64,000 nucleotides of DNA, taken from positions 81,557,986-81,621,985 of the forward strand of contig CM047426.1 in NCBI GenBank assembly GCA_026168455.1, given 5' to 3'. A program made the translations under genes and the position numbers. Source of the stretch: Theocolax elegans. Its lineage: Eukaryota > Arthropoda > Insecta > Hymenoptera > Cerocephalidae. Shown piece after piece: positions 13,301 to 22,032 of this stretch. Numbering within the stretch: position 1 is the first letter of the stretch; each line of letters starts with the position of its first letter. Under the pieces are notes generated by a model. The model was given only the letters and a program-made list of their open reading frames with translations, had not been told where the DNA came from and did no database searches.

Positions 13301-16300
13301 TCTCCTTCCCTCCTACCGACGAATTATTCCGGGATCGACCCAATTCGCTCTATCTCTTTTTTTCTTAGCCTACGTGTTTCGGCTAGGCGAGGGCTAACGG
13401 GAATTTCTAATGAGGGAGGTCAACGCTAACGACGGTGTACACTGGTATTTAATGTCGGTGGAAGGTCTTCAAAGATGTGTAATGTACTTTACTAGTGTGA
13501 AATATATATATACGTATATACGTTTACGTCGTGTGAATCACACGTACTGTATGTTTGATTTTATGTGACACAGTTACATTGATATTGTTAAGTAATTCTA
13601 TATTTTCGAATTTAAAGTGTATCGTAAACCGTTATAACGTACTTTGACTAAGGTGTAAAATGTGATTTATCTATTTTCAATGATGTATGGATTATATATA
13701 AATAGAAATGCAGTATATTAAGTAATAGATCTTTCTGATATATTAAATATACATAATATTAATGCAGATCCATGTATATATACTGACAATACGGAGCTTT
13801 ACACATTTATTCTTGTAATTACTAAAATTGTGTCTCTAAAATTACGTAGGTCTTTGCATGATTGTAATTACGTTATTCAAAATAAATGTTAATTTAGCAA
13901 AGTGACAAAATCGATCGAAAATTGACGTTGTAACGCGACTTCATTGAAAATAACTTTAAAATGCACTGTGCTGCATGAAAAACATCGACATGTAATAATA
14001 AAATTATTTTCAGATAAATAAATTTATTAATTTTTAATGTAATATATCGTGCAATATACTGATATCGCTTGAAAAAGTACACAAAAATAAAGTTAAGCAG
14101 GAAGCTTTTTGTAATTATCTTAAGAAGCTTTGACTTGCGTAACTTACACTTTTACGTGAAAAATTGCATAAGTATAACAGTGATCGTTATAGTGTTACAC
14201 TTTTCTCTCATAAATTAATTAATGCTGCACATAAATAAAGTGTGATTAACATTTTCTTTGAATAACATTAGAATTAAAAAGTTTAATATTCCTTCGCTAT
14301 TTTTTTTAATGAATTCTTATATAGTAAGTAAATAAAAATTCTAATCTACTGTTACTAAACTAGAACGACTATATTTCTAATAAAAATTTTAGACATTTTT
14401 GATATTATGAGGTTATCACACTGTGAATTGCGTATTAAATATCTCATAAAATCAAAAATTTTATTCAAGCTGATTTCTAAATAAGAGCGATTATCTAAAC
14501 AATCGTTTGACATATTTATTTCATCATTACATAATCGGATTTTATAACGAAAGCACTATTACTAATGGCTAATGACTACCGCAGTTTTGTAAATGTGTAC
14601 TAATGTAGTCACTTTTATTAATCGTTAAAATTAATATTGAAATTTAAAATTAATATTAAAAATGAAATTAATGTATTTAAGAATATTATATAAATGTGAT
14701 ACATTATTTGCATAACATTAAATTTAACGAAACATTTCCATTTTTGTTAACATTATAAATAAGAATTTATGTCTACAATTTAAAGGAAAGTCAATAAAAG
14801 TGATAAGATCAAGAATTTCAAATATATTTTGTGCTGACAATTGGGTCTTGTTTGATGGAAAAAGATGTTGAAATTTTATATTTGTAATTGTAAAGCATTG
14901 AACTTATTTTAAAGAAATTCAAGAGAAATAATTATTATTATTGTAATTATCGAAATAACTCATTCCAAACTTTGAAACGTTAAAATACAAGTTCTTAATT
15001 TTTTTGTAATATATTATTCACTCAAATTATGTTTTATAGAACGATATACATAATATATAAGTAATAAAACACTAATTTAAGTAGGCGAGGTTTTAATATA
15101 TTTTTTCACCATCCTTTGTACTATTCAAATTGATTTATTCCTCAACGTATATTGCCGCAAGCTATTTCGTAAAAATATTTATAATAGAGATAATGATACG
15201 TTGAACATCTTAACCAAAAATTCGAATCCCACAATAGTCATCTAAAAATATAAAATCTAAACTAAAGCGAGGTATTCACGTAAGAGAGAGAGAATAGTAT
15301 ACAATCGACTAAATCGATTGTGAATATATACGTATGATGTATCGAATAGGCATAAAGAGCAAAAATGCACAAATCTGAGTAGGTACATTACAAATGCTCA
15401 TGTGGTCCTTGCGGTCTGGCCATTTCGCTCGATAATAGGTGTAAAATACTCGATAAAGAATTATAGTCGTAATGTCAAAAAATGGAGTCGTACGTGCGAT
15501 ACCTGTCCTGCTCGATCTTGGCCATGATGCGATCAATCTCGGAGCCCGCAGGAGGCCAGGTGGCGGTGGCCATACTGGAGCTCGCACTGGCCGCAGTATG
15601 GCCAATGGCGCTTGGTCCCCGGCTGCGGGCCCGCTTGAGACTCGTCAGCTCGAGGGTAAGTTCCTCGTGCTTGACCATTTGAAGTTCCGTTTTCGTCTCG
15701 AGCTCGCGGATCTTCGATTGAAGGGCCTCGACCGATTCTGGGCCTTGGTAACGACCGTCCATTTTCTCGCGCAGGTGGAGTTGGGCCTCGGCGTGCTGGC
15801 GCTCGAGGTCCGCGCGGCGAGCCTCCGTCTCGCGCATTTGCTACAATTAACCATTTTCTTGTTAGATTTTTACATCCCACTTTTCTAATCGGACATTCTT
15901 ACGATTTACACTAAGTTATATTACATCACAATATTCAGAGAGATTCGGTCAAATTCAACTGGGAATTCATTTAACTTTCATCGAGATCTCGTCAGTAAAT
16001 ATTTATTACTCTATTGTGTGGCTGAGAAGCCATACCATTTTCTATAAATGTCTATCGATTATAAACTTATTATCAAACTAAAGATAATGCGATAATTCAT
16101 CGAAGACCATAATAAAATAATTACCAGTGACTCGCATAATAATTTATTTGACATATTCTAGCTTTAAATAACTTCCATTAGATATTGCATAATTAATGAA
16201 ATAAAATAAACTTTTTTTATATTATAAATTATATTATTTTGATATTATTTTAACACTTTCATAAAATAAGTTGAAAATAATTGTTCTACATTTGAATTGT

Positions 16301-18859
16301 TAATAAAATAGGAATAAATTATGAAAAGTTCAGCAATATAATTAATTTTTACTATTAAAACTTTGTCTTGCTTGAATACTCTCGTTACATCAATTATACA
16401 ACCGTTACTAATAGCTCCGAAACTCTTCCTCAACAATCTTATCTTAAACAGCAATCGAAGCTTCTTGAATAGTCTTTACATCACCGAAACTTTTTTCATT
16501 TTTAATTTTAATTTTAACTTGAGTAACAAAAACTACATTAAGAAAAACTCGAATAAGGAAACAGAGCCAGAACAATAAATAACCTGTGTACGCTAGACAC
16601 ATTTTATGAATTATACAAAAAATGTTGTCTGCGCGTCATAAAATAGAAAAGTTCTAAGTAATATTTAATAGTATATGTGTGTAAATTAAAAAGAAAAACT
16701 AGTATCTGAATTAAACTCTTTGTCGACTTTTTCCACTTACTCAGTGGTGTGACTTGTTTTTGGTCAGCAAGATCATAAATCATAGTTTAAAACTTTTGAA
16801 ATTGTGCAAATCACTGGAAAATACTTGTTAATATTTCAAATATTCATAGCCACATAGTTTATCGTTATCGAATAAACATTTATTAAAATTAAAGTATCTA
16901 TTAAGTTTAAGTTTTTGGTTTACCATGTACTGAAACACATTTCGTTTAATTTAACAACGATGAGATTATTTTTATATTACAAATATTATGTTTTCTCATT
17001 ATACGATCGAATAAAAAATGCGCTTTATACGTCATTTTCGGCTTTCAAAACTTCGCATATAACTTTAGATTTATCAAAGATCCAGCGGCGTGAAGTTACG
17101 ATCATTGAATTGTTACAACAATAGAACGTTCCAAAACTTTGATCATTCAATAACTCTTTTTAATCCACATTGTCTAGAAGTGAAAATATTGTAATTCAAT
17201 TTGCTTATCTATCTAATTATAAATGTCATCTTATAATAATTATTTCTTATATGTAATATAAAACAAAAAATGTTCATTATTTAAAGAACATTTTAAAATT
17301 TCTTCTACTGCATACATGTAGTGAATTAACTCGATGAAATTTAATTTACCGAAAAATAACTAAAAGTATATTCAAATTTTCCTTCAAAAAACGTAACAAT
17401 AGTTAAAATAGCCGTTCGTTAGCCTGTCTAAAATCAGAAACTAAAGGTGGAATAAAAAATAAAGTTAGTCCAGACAGTCTCGGTATGTTTCGCAAAACAC
17501 AATATAATTGATAGCAATTACAAAGTCGTCGCAAGTTCTTGTCGTGTTGAGATCGACGACACACCGGTACGTTCTATCCTATTAGCCAATTCCAATTTTT
17601 CGACGGACGGAATAAGGACACACGCGGCTGTGGCGGTTGAGCTTTTATTAGATACGTGACGAGTGCACGTGTGCCATACCGAGATGAGAGCTGGAAAAAC
17701 TTTTATATTCTTTGGACCACACGTCTTCTTCCTTTTTATCGATTTTGACGTTCAGTTTTTCGTGGCAACATTTTGTCGAGTGCCTTGACTTTTCGCTTGA
17801 TCGATAATTTTCGATTTGTAATTTCTGTTGTAAAAGTTCTATGAAAGATGTTGCGTACTTTCTCTTTCGTTATTGAATGACGTATCAGTTATTGTTATTA
17901 TTTCAAGCAATATTACTTAATACAGGTGAGAGTTGTTTTATTTTTTAAATCTTAGATTATATAAATTCTATTAACATTTTTTAAAGATCTTTTCATAATT
18001 GTGCTTGAAATTAATTTATGTATTCTATTTGAATTTACAAGGCCTTAAAAATATGTACACAAGTATTTGTAATTATTTTAAGAACGTCTTCATATACAGT
18101 TAAACAAAATTCTTTTTGTTTGTTAATTAAATCGATAGTACCACTTGTTTATATTCATCGCATAAAAGCAGTCGGTTTATATAAAGGTTAACAACCATTA
18201 TTCATAAGAAATAAATGAAAGAAAAAAATGATGCTGTGTTATTCTTTTGTAATAAACGAAGCATGTTAATTTTCTCAATAGAATTTTTTTGTTTTCCTTT
18301 CAACTTTCGAAAGAAGCGATATTTCTGCGATGTAAACGTAGTAACTCATTTTATGTAAATCCATATTTTTTGATGATTGGGATTAATAGTATTATTTTAT
18401 AAAACCATGATACCAATTAGAAAATATAATTAACAAGAATTAACGAGTATTTGCAAATACTACTGGTTAAAGTTGATAAATTTAATTAAATAAACTAGTC
18501 TAACAACTTTAATGATTACACTTCTACTACGTTATAACAACAATATGCAATAACGTTTAAATACTTTCTAAAATTTGTAATTATAATTTGATGAATGTTA
18601 ACCTTATACTCTATGGATAATATAAACTATAAAACGTTATTAGTGGAAACACCGAGTATAACGATAAAAGATAACTATATATAAACGAATAATATGTATA
18701 AGTATATAGTTGTATACTAACCTCGAGGATATTCTCGAGTACAGGGTCCTGCATGGTGGTGGCGGTCCTCGTGGAGGTGGTAGCTCCGACACCAGTTCCA
18801 GTGCCCAGCAGCTGGGGAACCTGCGGTGCCGTCGAAGCGCCACCTCCGACGCCGCAGCA
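1170..18859 (-). CDS. Rbp: RIM-binding protein gene (partial; 12 exons placed)
   Basis: This is the only host gene I can identify firmly. RIM-BP proteins are presynaptic cytoplasmic scaffolds that bind RIM and voltage-gated calcium channels at active zones. The exons run minus-strand from 18859 down to 1170 and sum to about 3.2 kb of coding sequence (roughly 1,075 residues). Domain order is coiled coil, Q/S/T-rich linker, SH3, acidic linker, three FN3 domains, basic linker, which is the RIM-BP order. Splice sites are GT-AG and phases agree at every junction except 13041/12173. The initiator exon is upstream of 18859 and not found. The last exon seen ends in a donor, so the two C-terminal SH3 domains should lie beyond the left edge. 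The family assignment rests on domain order and on strongly family-like stretches such as APQHLTLERQLNKSVLIGW and RISVRSVTHSRRTSRD. Confidence 0.9.
1359..4791 (-). other. Rbp intron
   Basis: This intron lies between the FN3-3 exon and the 1358 exon. It is AT-rich, with a (TA)n tract at about 1764-1783 and a foldback element at 3440-4035. A coding-like stretch at 2084-2179 does not fit the splice phase and was rejected. Confidence 0.65.
3440..4035. mobile_element. Foldback element, about 600 bp
   Basis: The left end (TTTGGAAAACGAA, then TGTGGAATATGATTATTAGG and CCCAAATAAGA) is matched in inverted orientation at the right end (GGCCAAAGAATCATATTCCA, CTCCAAA). The inverted similarity continues inward through GATAAAGATATTCGAC (about 3534-3549) and GTCGAATATCTTTATTCC (about 3923-3940), and through a second pair around CTCTAG. 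Arms are about 85-90% similar by eye. There is no ORF. It sits inside an Rbp intron and does not touch a splice site. Confidence 0.65.
4792..5053 (-). CDS. Rbp: Rbp exon: third FN3 domain
   Basis: This 262-nt exon (phase 0 to 1) follows acceptor TGTGACTCAG. That start is chosen because it joins PVDIQ to VEAGPQDGTLLVTWQPV in phase and lies in a normal FN3 A/B-strand position. The core Trp (VTWQPV), SAVTGYAVYADGKKV, the LNPKHITVRTKS strand and the closing ATAIPCSVLRG are visible. The donor is CAGAG|GTGGGT. The frame stays open a little upstream of the acceptor by chance. Confidence 0.9.
5054..7483 (-). other. Rbp intron
   Basis: This is AT-rich non-coding sequence between the FN3-2 and FN3-3 exons. 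A few short chance frames occur. I see no exon or clear repeat. Confidence 0.6.
7484..7888 (-). CDS. Rbp: Rbp exon: end of FN3-1 and all of FN3-2
   Basis: This 405-nt exon (135 codons, phase 0 both sides) runs from acceptor TATTTTCAG to donor ATCCAG|GTTTGC. PHRISVRSVTHSRRTSRD closes the first FN3. After a linker (CTMVIGKDVAIGPTAVKA), a second FN3 has core Trp in AVISWLPSNSN, YRHTITGLAPSTIYRVTVKA and a final FKTLPKGLPDPPVDIQ. The exon is noticeably more GC-rich than the flanking introns. The plus-strand frame over this region is a shadow. Confidence 0.9.
8117..8325 (-). CDS. Rbp: Rbp exon: first FN3 domain
   Basis: This 209-nt exon (phase 1 to 0) is preceded by a TTCTGAAG acceptor and ends AGG|GTAACT. 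It contains most of an FN3 domain: the A strand VPAPQHLTLERQLN, the B strand with its core Trp in SVLIGWTPPD, the C strand SYHVYVDG, and VLKVTVKATERTRALVEGV. These are among the most conserved stretches of RIM-BP. The domain closes in the next exon (SNR-PHRISVRSV). Confidence 0.9.
8326..9229 (-). other. Rbp intron with (TA)n
   Basis: This intron lies between the acidic linker exon and the FN3-1 exon. It holds a (TA)12 tract at about 9001-9024. The only sizeable frame (8574-8852, plus) has no recognisable features. Confidence 0.6.
9230..9344 (-). CDS. Rbp: Rbp exon: acidic linker before FN3 domains
   Basis: This 115-nt exon (phase 0 in, phase 1 out) has acceptor TTGCAG and donor CCAG|GTATGA. 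It encodes DIDLELAALEEGNRNR and an acidic tail ending DEDEQEPP. The G left at the end combines with AA of the next exon to give Glu, producing EPPEVYLFSDL across the junction. Confidence 0.84.
9622..9708 (-). CDS. Rbp: Rbp exon: short Ser/Lys-rich linker
   Basis: This 87-nt exon (29 codons, phase 0 both sides) lies between acceptor TTTTTTAG and donor GAGAAA|GTAAGT, a perfect consensus. It encodes ILRTSSINSGSKKSNSKS followed by VTSAESQELEK, a linker after the first SH3. Being a multiple of three, it could be skipped without a frameshift. It is too short to show in an ORF scan. Confidence 0.82.
9709..10330 (-). other. Rbp intron
   Basis: This AT-rich intron follows the SH3 exon. No coding signal is seen. 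Confidence 0.6.
10331..10899 (-). CDS. Rbp: Rbp exon: first SH3 domain
   Basis: This 569-nt exon (189 full codons) runs from acceptor GTTTCAG to donor CCTCAG|GTATTT. A Gln-rich helix-like start (NDPLQAMQQLSVQSQANQ) is followed by a complete SH3 domain. The RT-loop side reads YIARFTYEPF, an acidic stretch HSPNENPEAEL follows, then the n-Src/distal part DEDGFLDAESLDGRRG and the terminal LVPANFVQKL. The SPNxNPEAEL insert and DGRRGLVPxNFV ending are typical of RIM-BP SH3 domains, which bind proline motifs in RIM and calcium channels. It is followed by GDDLLEFHQAVLG. It joins in phase 0 with the 9708 exon. Confidence 0.92.
10974..11286 (-). CDS. Rbp: Rbp exon: Ser/Thr-rich linker
   Basis: This 313-nt exon (phase 0 in, phase 1 out) has a good acceptor (TGTTTCAG) and donor TCGA|GTAAAT. 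It encodes about 104 residues that are almost entirely Ser, Thr, Pro, Tyr, Gln and Asn, for example STTYPSLPMTTLANSTYTS. No domain is visible. It is probably a disordered spacer upstream of the SH3 domain. The split Thr codon joins perfectly with the 10899 exon. Confidence 0.8.
11756..12173 (-). CDS. Rbp: Rbp exon: Pro/Gln-rich linker
   Basis: This 418-nt exon follows acceptor ATACAG and ends at CAACAG|GTGGAC in phase 0. It encodes a disordered, Pro-rich start (GSPMPLTPMMPGCPPLTP) and then a long Gln/Ser/Thr/Tyr-rich region with many CAG/CAA codons. The reading frame is chosen because its last codon joins in phase to the next exon. The Ala-rich frame (+1) is also open over the whole exon, by composition. 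This segment is expected to be an unstructured spacer between the coiled coil and the first SH3 domain. Confidence 0.8.
12940..12965 (-). CDS. Rbp: Rbp candidate 26-nt microexon (hypothetical)
   Basis: This is a prediction, not a firm exon. A pyrimidine-rich acceptor (TTACATTTCTCGGCAG) is followed by 26 nt, then a possible donor (ACGC|GTACCA). Twenty-six nt is exactly the length class (2 mod 3) needed to join the phase-0 end at 13041 to the phase-2 start at 12173. It would add FVVHSIFH plus a split Ala codon. The donor is a weak match to consensus, and the peptide cannot be judged without homologues. Confidence 0.25.
13041..13218 (-). CDS. Rbp: Rbp exon: end of coiled coil, His/Pro-rich tail
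   Basis: This 178-nt exon has a strong acceptor (GTATTTTCAG) and donor CTCAC|GTACGT. Its first base completes the Ser codon begun in the 15503 exon, giving ...KIEQD-SSGRILHDLDHTRG, which continues the conserved coiled-coil segment. The second half is rich in Ser, Gln, His and Pro. It ends in phase 0, whereas the next certain exon (12173) needs phase 2. Three explanations remain: a small exon lies between them, this is a regulated frame-shifting cassette, or a boundary is wrong. Confidence 0.78.
13219..15502 (-). other. Rbp intron with tetranucleotide repeat
   Basis: Next to the 13218 acceptor is a CATA/CGTA-type tetranucleotide tract (about 13228-13282). The remainder is AT-rich with no exon visible. 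Confidence 0.6.
15503..15840 (-). CDS. Rbp: Rbp exon: coiled-coil region
   Basis: This 338-nt exon (phase 0 in, phase 2 out) follows acceptor TTGTAG and ends at donor GACAG|GTATCG. The first ~65 residues are charged and heptad-like (for example RREL-type segments ELETKTELQMVKHEELTLEL), consistent with the N-terminal coiled coil of RIM-BPs. They are followed by a Ser/Ala-rich hinge and then EIDRIMAKIEQD, a segment typical of the family just before the next coiled-coil part. Open frames on the opposite strand and in other frames here are composition shadows of this GC-rich exon. Confidence 0.88.
15841..18721 (-). other. Rbp intron
   Basis: This intron lies between the leader and coiled-coil exons. 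A slightly GC-richer patch at about 17500-17700 contains short motifs such as CACGTG but no convincing exon. It could be an internal regulatory or promoter patch, which is only a guess. Confidence 0.55.
18722..18859 (-). CDS. Rbp: Rbp exon: Gly/Thr-rich N-terminal segment
   Basis: This 138-nt exon (46 codons, phase 0 in and out) has a good acceptor (GTTTCAG) and donor (GAG|GTTAGT). It encodes a low-complexity Gly/Thr/Ala stretch that starts with two cysteines and ends MQDPVLENILE, which reads directly into the coiled-coil exon at 15840. No fold is visible in the low-complexity part. An internal ATG precedes QDPVLENILE, so a start here cannot be excluded, but the strong acceptor argues for an upstream coding or leader exon that I did not find. 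Confidence 0.75.
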
Positions 18860-20740
18860 CTGAAACCCACGCGTAATATTTCCACTTGAATTCAATGCTT
18901 TATATATTCATACATCTCTATCTTTACGTACGTGTACACGCACATTCGCACGGATATAGACACACCTGATATTATGACCGTACGTATAGTACGAGAGCCA
19001 CGATGACTTTATCGGCTCTACAACGTCGAATATATATCAATCGATCTATATACCTCGCGCGTATCGTCACCGTGTTATCTCGATTAACTCGAGGTGCGCG
19101 CGTCACGTGTCGCCCTTCCAGCCCATTAATGACTCCTTCGCTCGTGCATACATACATGTACATATATACCTATACACCTCTCTTTCTCACCTCTTTTTAT
19201 GTATCACGTATGTACCAAACTTCCATGCTCTTAAATAACTTTATTTATTAATGTCCCCGTATTTTGATTTTGTTTTTACTTTTGCCAAATTTCATTGCGC
19301 TTTCATTTTATTCGATTACGAAGATTTAAATTTCAGACACTTTTCAAGCGGTAATCGCAGGTTGTAACGAATTATGTTAATTTTCAATACGCCAAGGGTG
19401 ATTTAAAAGTTTACTATTGAACCAGGAACTTCAGATTTTCCGGAGTAAAAAAGATATTAGCTTATTATTTTTAGCTGGTTTATTTGAATTACTTATCCTA
19501 TGTATATCTTTATAATTAAAATTCGCAGGATTTAAAATGGATTGTTTAGTTTAATTCAACATTGAAAGTTGTAATATCAATGCGTATACTTATTATATAA
19601 ATTAAGAAACAAAGTAGAACAACAAAGAAAGAAATACGCGTTGTTAAATGATCTTATCGCTCGGTGGTTTTGAATTTATCGATCTCAGAAGAAAACTCAG
19701 ATTTTATTTGGCACAATGTTTTAGTAGGCAATGCCACACTCTTCGCATTTGCCACAAAATATTTTTATCCGAAAGTCAAAATAATTTTCTCTTCCTTTTC
19801 CTCGTTGCTCGTGAAAAAAAAGCCAATAACACCTGTCCGCTCAACGAAAATTGAACTAAAGAACATATGAGACACGAAATATTAAACAATGTCTCACACA
19901 CACACACACACACACTTAAGCATAATCCAAAGAAAGCTTTTTCATACAGAAAGCTAAACCGATCATCAAGAAAAAGATATACCAACAATCCCAATACTCA
20001 TAAAAATAAAAAGATCTATCCTGACGCACCAAATCGTGCAATCTCAACTGTATACCTATAACTTTCAACACTTTCAACATATAGATTCACACCCGAAATC
20101 CCCCATTATAATGAGCTTTCCAGTAAAAAAAAAACTCGCATTTCTCATCCCTTCTTGAAGAAAAAAAAAAGAAAATATCTTCGCCCCCTTCGGGCTTCGA
20201 AAAGCCATTGAAATTGGTGGAGAGAAAGAGCAGAACGAGGACCTCGATTTCGATCTCCTCCGGCAGCACTGACGTAATCCGCGAAGACCCTTTTCAGTCG
20301 AGCACATGCACACACAAACACCCACACACATGAAGGATCCGAAGGAGGTGGAGTTATTTTAAGAGCCAGCATCGCTTTTCTCTCGTTCTACCTTTTATCC
20401 TGCACTCCTCGTATTCTCGATCCCTCCTTTTCCTTCTTTTATTCTCGCCTTCTAGTCCTTCCCGTTTTTTTTTCACTCTAGGTATAGCGTGCGCTTGTCT
20501 TATAACTGACGTTTCAGAATTATGTCTAACTTTTCATAACTGTCGCTGTGCATTTTTCCCTTCGTGTGCTTATCGGGTATACACTCACCACCACATGCTT
20601 TTGCCCACCCTACGCAAAAATCACTAAAGATTAAAAGTTTTATTGCTCAGGAGCAAAACATCGTAGCTCAAAAAATCCAACGCCATTCGAAAGAGCAGGT
20701 GAAAACCTTTAAAAAATGCTACTGTACAAGTAAAAAAGTT
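18860..20740. other. Non-coding stretch with (CA)n
   Basis: The stretch lies upstream of the first exon found. It has a (CA) tract at about 19896-19914 and a mixed GC patch at 20180-20340. From about 20620 to 20740 there is a diverged extra copy of part of the neighbouring palindrome arm (ATCGTAGCT..AAAAAATCCAACG, like ATCGTAGCTTAAAAAAACC). No exon is supported. Confidence 0.5.
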
Positions 20741-22032
20741 TAAATTTGAGTTTTTTATAAGTATTAAAAAGAGATGAAAAATTGCTAAAAATCATGCCTC
20801 TTTTTGATCCGCTGCAGATTTAGTTCCCATAATCGTAGCTTAAAAAAACCAACGGGGTTTGAAAGGTAATTGTTTTAGCTTTAAAATGAGGGGTCGAACG
20901 TTTTTTTAACCCACTTTTTACCGATGTTAGCGCATTTTTTGTGAAAAAACACGCTTTTTTTGGAAATGGGAATATTTCAAAGAAAAAGAGAGATAGAGAA
21001 AAACTTCAAAGAGAAAAAAGATGCTATTTTACTCACAGAATATAGATCTGCAGGTTAAAACGAGATTTGGACAAAAAATTTTTTTTCAATTTTTTAGCAT
21101 ATCAAAAAACTAAAAAAACCGGGTGGGGTCCGATTTGTCGAATGTTCATTCAAAATGTGTGCAATATTTCGAATTTTAAAAATTAGAATAACTTTTTTGT
21201 TATTTCGAACCGAAAAAATAGAATGATCATTATTTCGAAAGTAATAAAATCGTCAGATATTTGGTATTAGGCGCAATATTTGGAATTCCAAATAGTAGAT
21301 AAATAATTTTTTGTTTTATTGTCTGTTATCAAGATGTAAATAGACAAATATTATAAAAGTTATTTCTCTACACTATAAAGTTCGAATTTTTGGAACAAAT
21401 ATGTAAAAACTGAAGAGTGCATTTACTTTCGAAATAATAACCATTCTATTTCTCTTGGTTCTAAATAATAAAAATACATTTCTAATTTTTGAAATTCGAA
21501 ACAATGCACACATTTTGAATGAGCATTCGACAAATCGGACCCCACCCAAAAAACCTTTAATTAAGTTGTAGATTAAGTTTAGAAAATTTGATTTAAAAAT
21601 AATAGAATAACATTAAGTTAAAGAATGCTACATTGTCTACAACTTAATTAAAGGTTTTTTTAGTTTTTTGATATGCTAAAAAATTGAAAAAAAATTTTTT
21701 GTCCAAATCTCGTTTTAACCTGCAGATCTATATTCTGTGAGTAAAATAGCATCTTTTTTCTCTTTGAAGTTTTTCTCTATCTCTCTTTTTCTTTGAAATA
21801 TTCCCATTTCCAAAAAAAGCGTGTTTTTTCACAAAAAATGCGCTAACATCGGTAAAAAGTGGGTTAAAAAAACGTTCGACCCCTCATTTTAAAGCTAAAA
21901 CAATTACCTTTCAAACCCCGTTGGTTTTTTTAAGCTACGATTATGGGAACTAAATCTGCAGCGGATCAAAAAGAGGCATGATTTTTAGCAATTTTTCATC
22001 TCTTTTTAATACTTATAAAAAACTCAAATTTA
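20741..22032. repeat. Near-perfect 1.3-kb nested palindrome (foldback element)
   Basis: Bases 20741-21120 and 21653-22032 are exact or almost exact reverse complements over about 380 bp (checked by reading: TAAATTTGAGTTTTTTATAA at the left end, its complement at the right end, and the GGGGTCGAACG and CGATTTGG-type blocks inside). The ~530-bp spacer is itself two hairpins: 21121-21547 and 21548-21660. No frame codes for a transposase. Arms this similar mean a recent origin, gene conversion between arms, or an assembly artefact. Confidence 0.85.
21121..21547. mobile_element. Inner foldback MITE (copy 1)
   Basis: GGGTGGGGTCCGATTTGTCG at the left end faces CGACAAATCGGACCCCACCC at the right end, a 20-bp perfect terminal inverted repeat. 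The subterminal inverted similarity continues through CATTCAAAATGTGTGCA. A related copy is at 40690-41093, which shows that this is a dispersed family nested inside the larger palindrome. It is non-coding. Confidence 0.75.

Noticed and set aside
15472..15888. 138-codon plus-strand frame
   Set aside because: It is antisense to the Rbp coiled-coil exon, with spurious Leu/Arg/Gly-rich composition.
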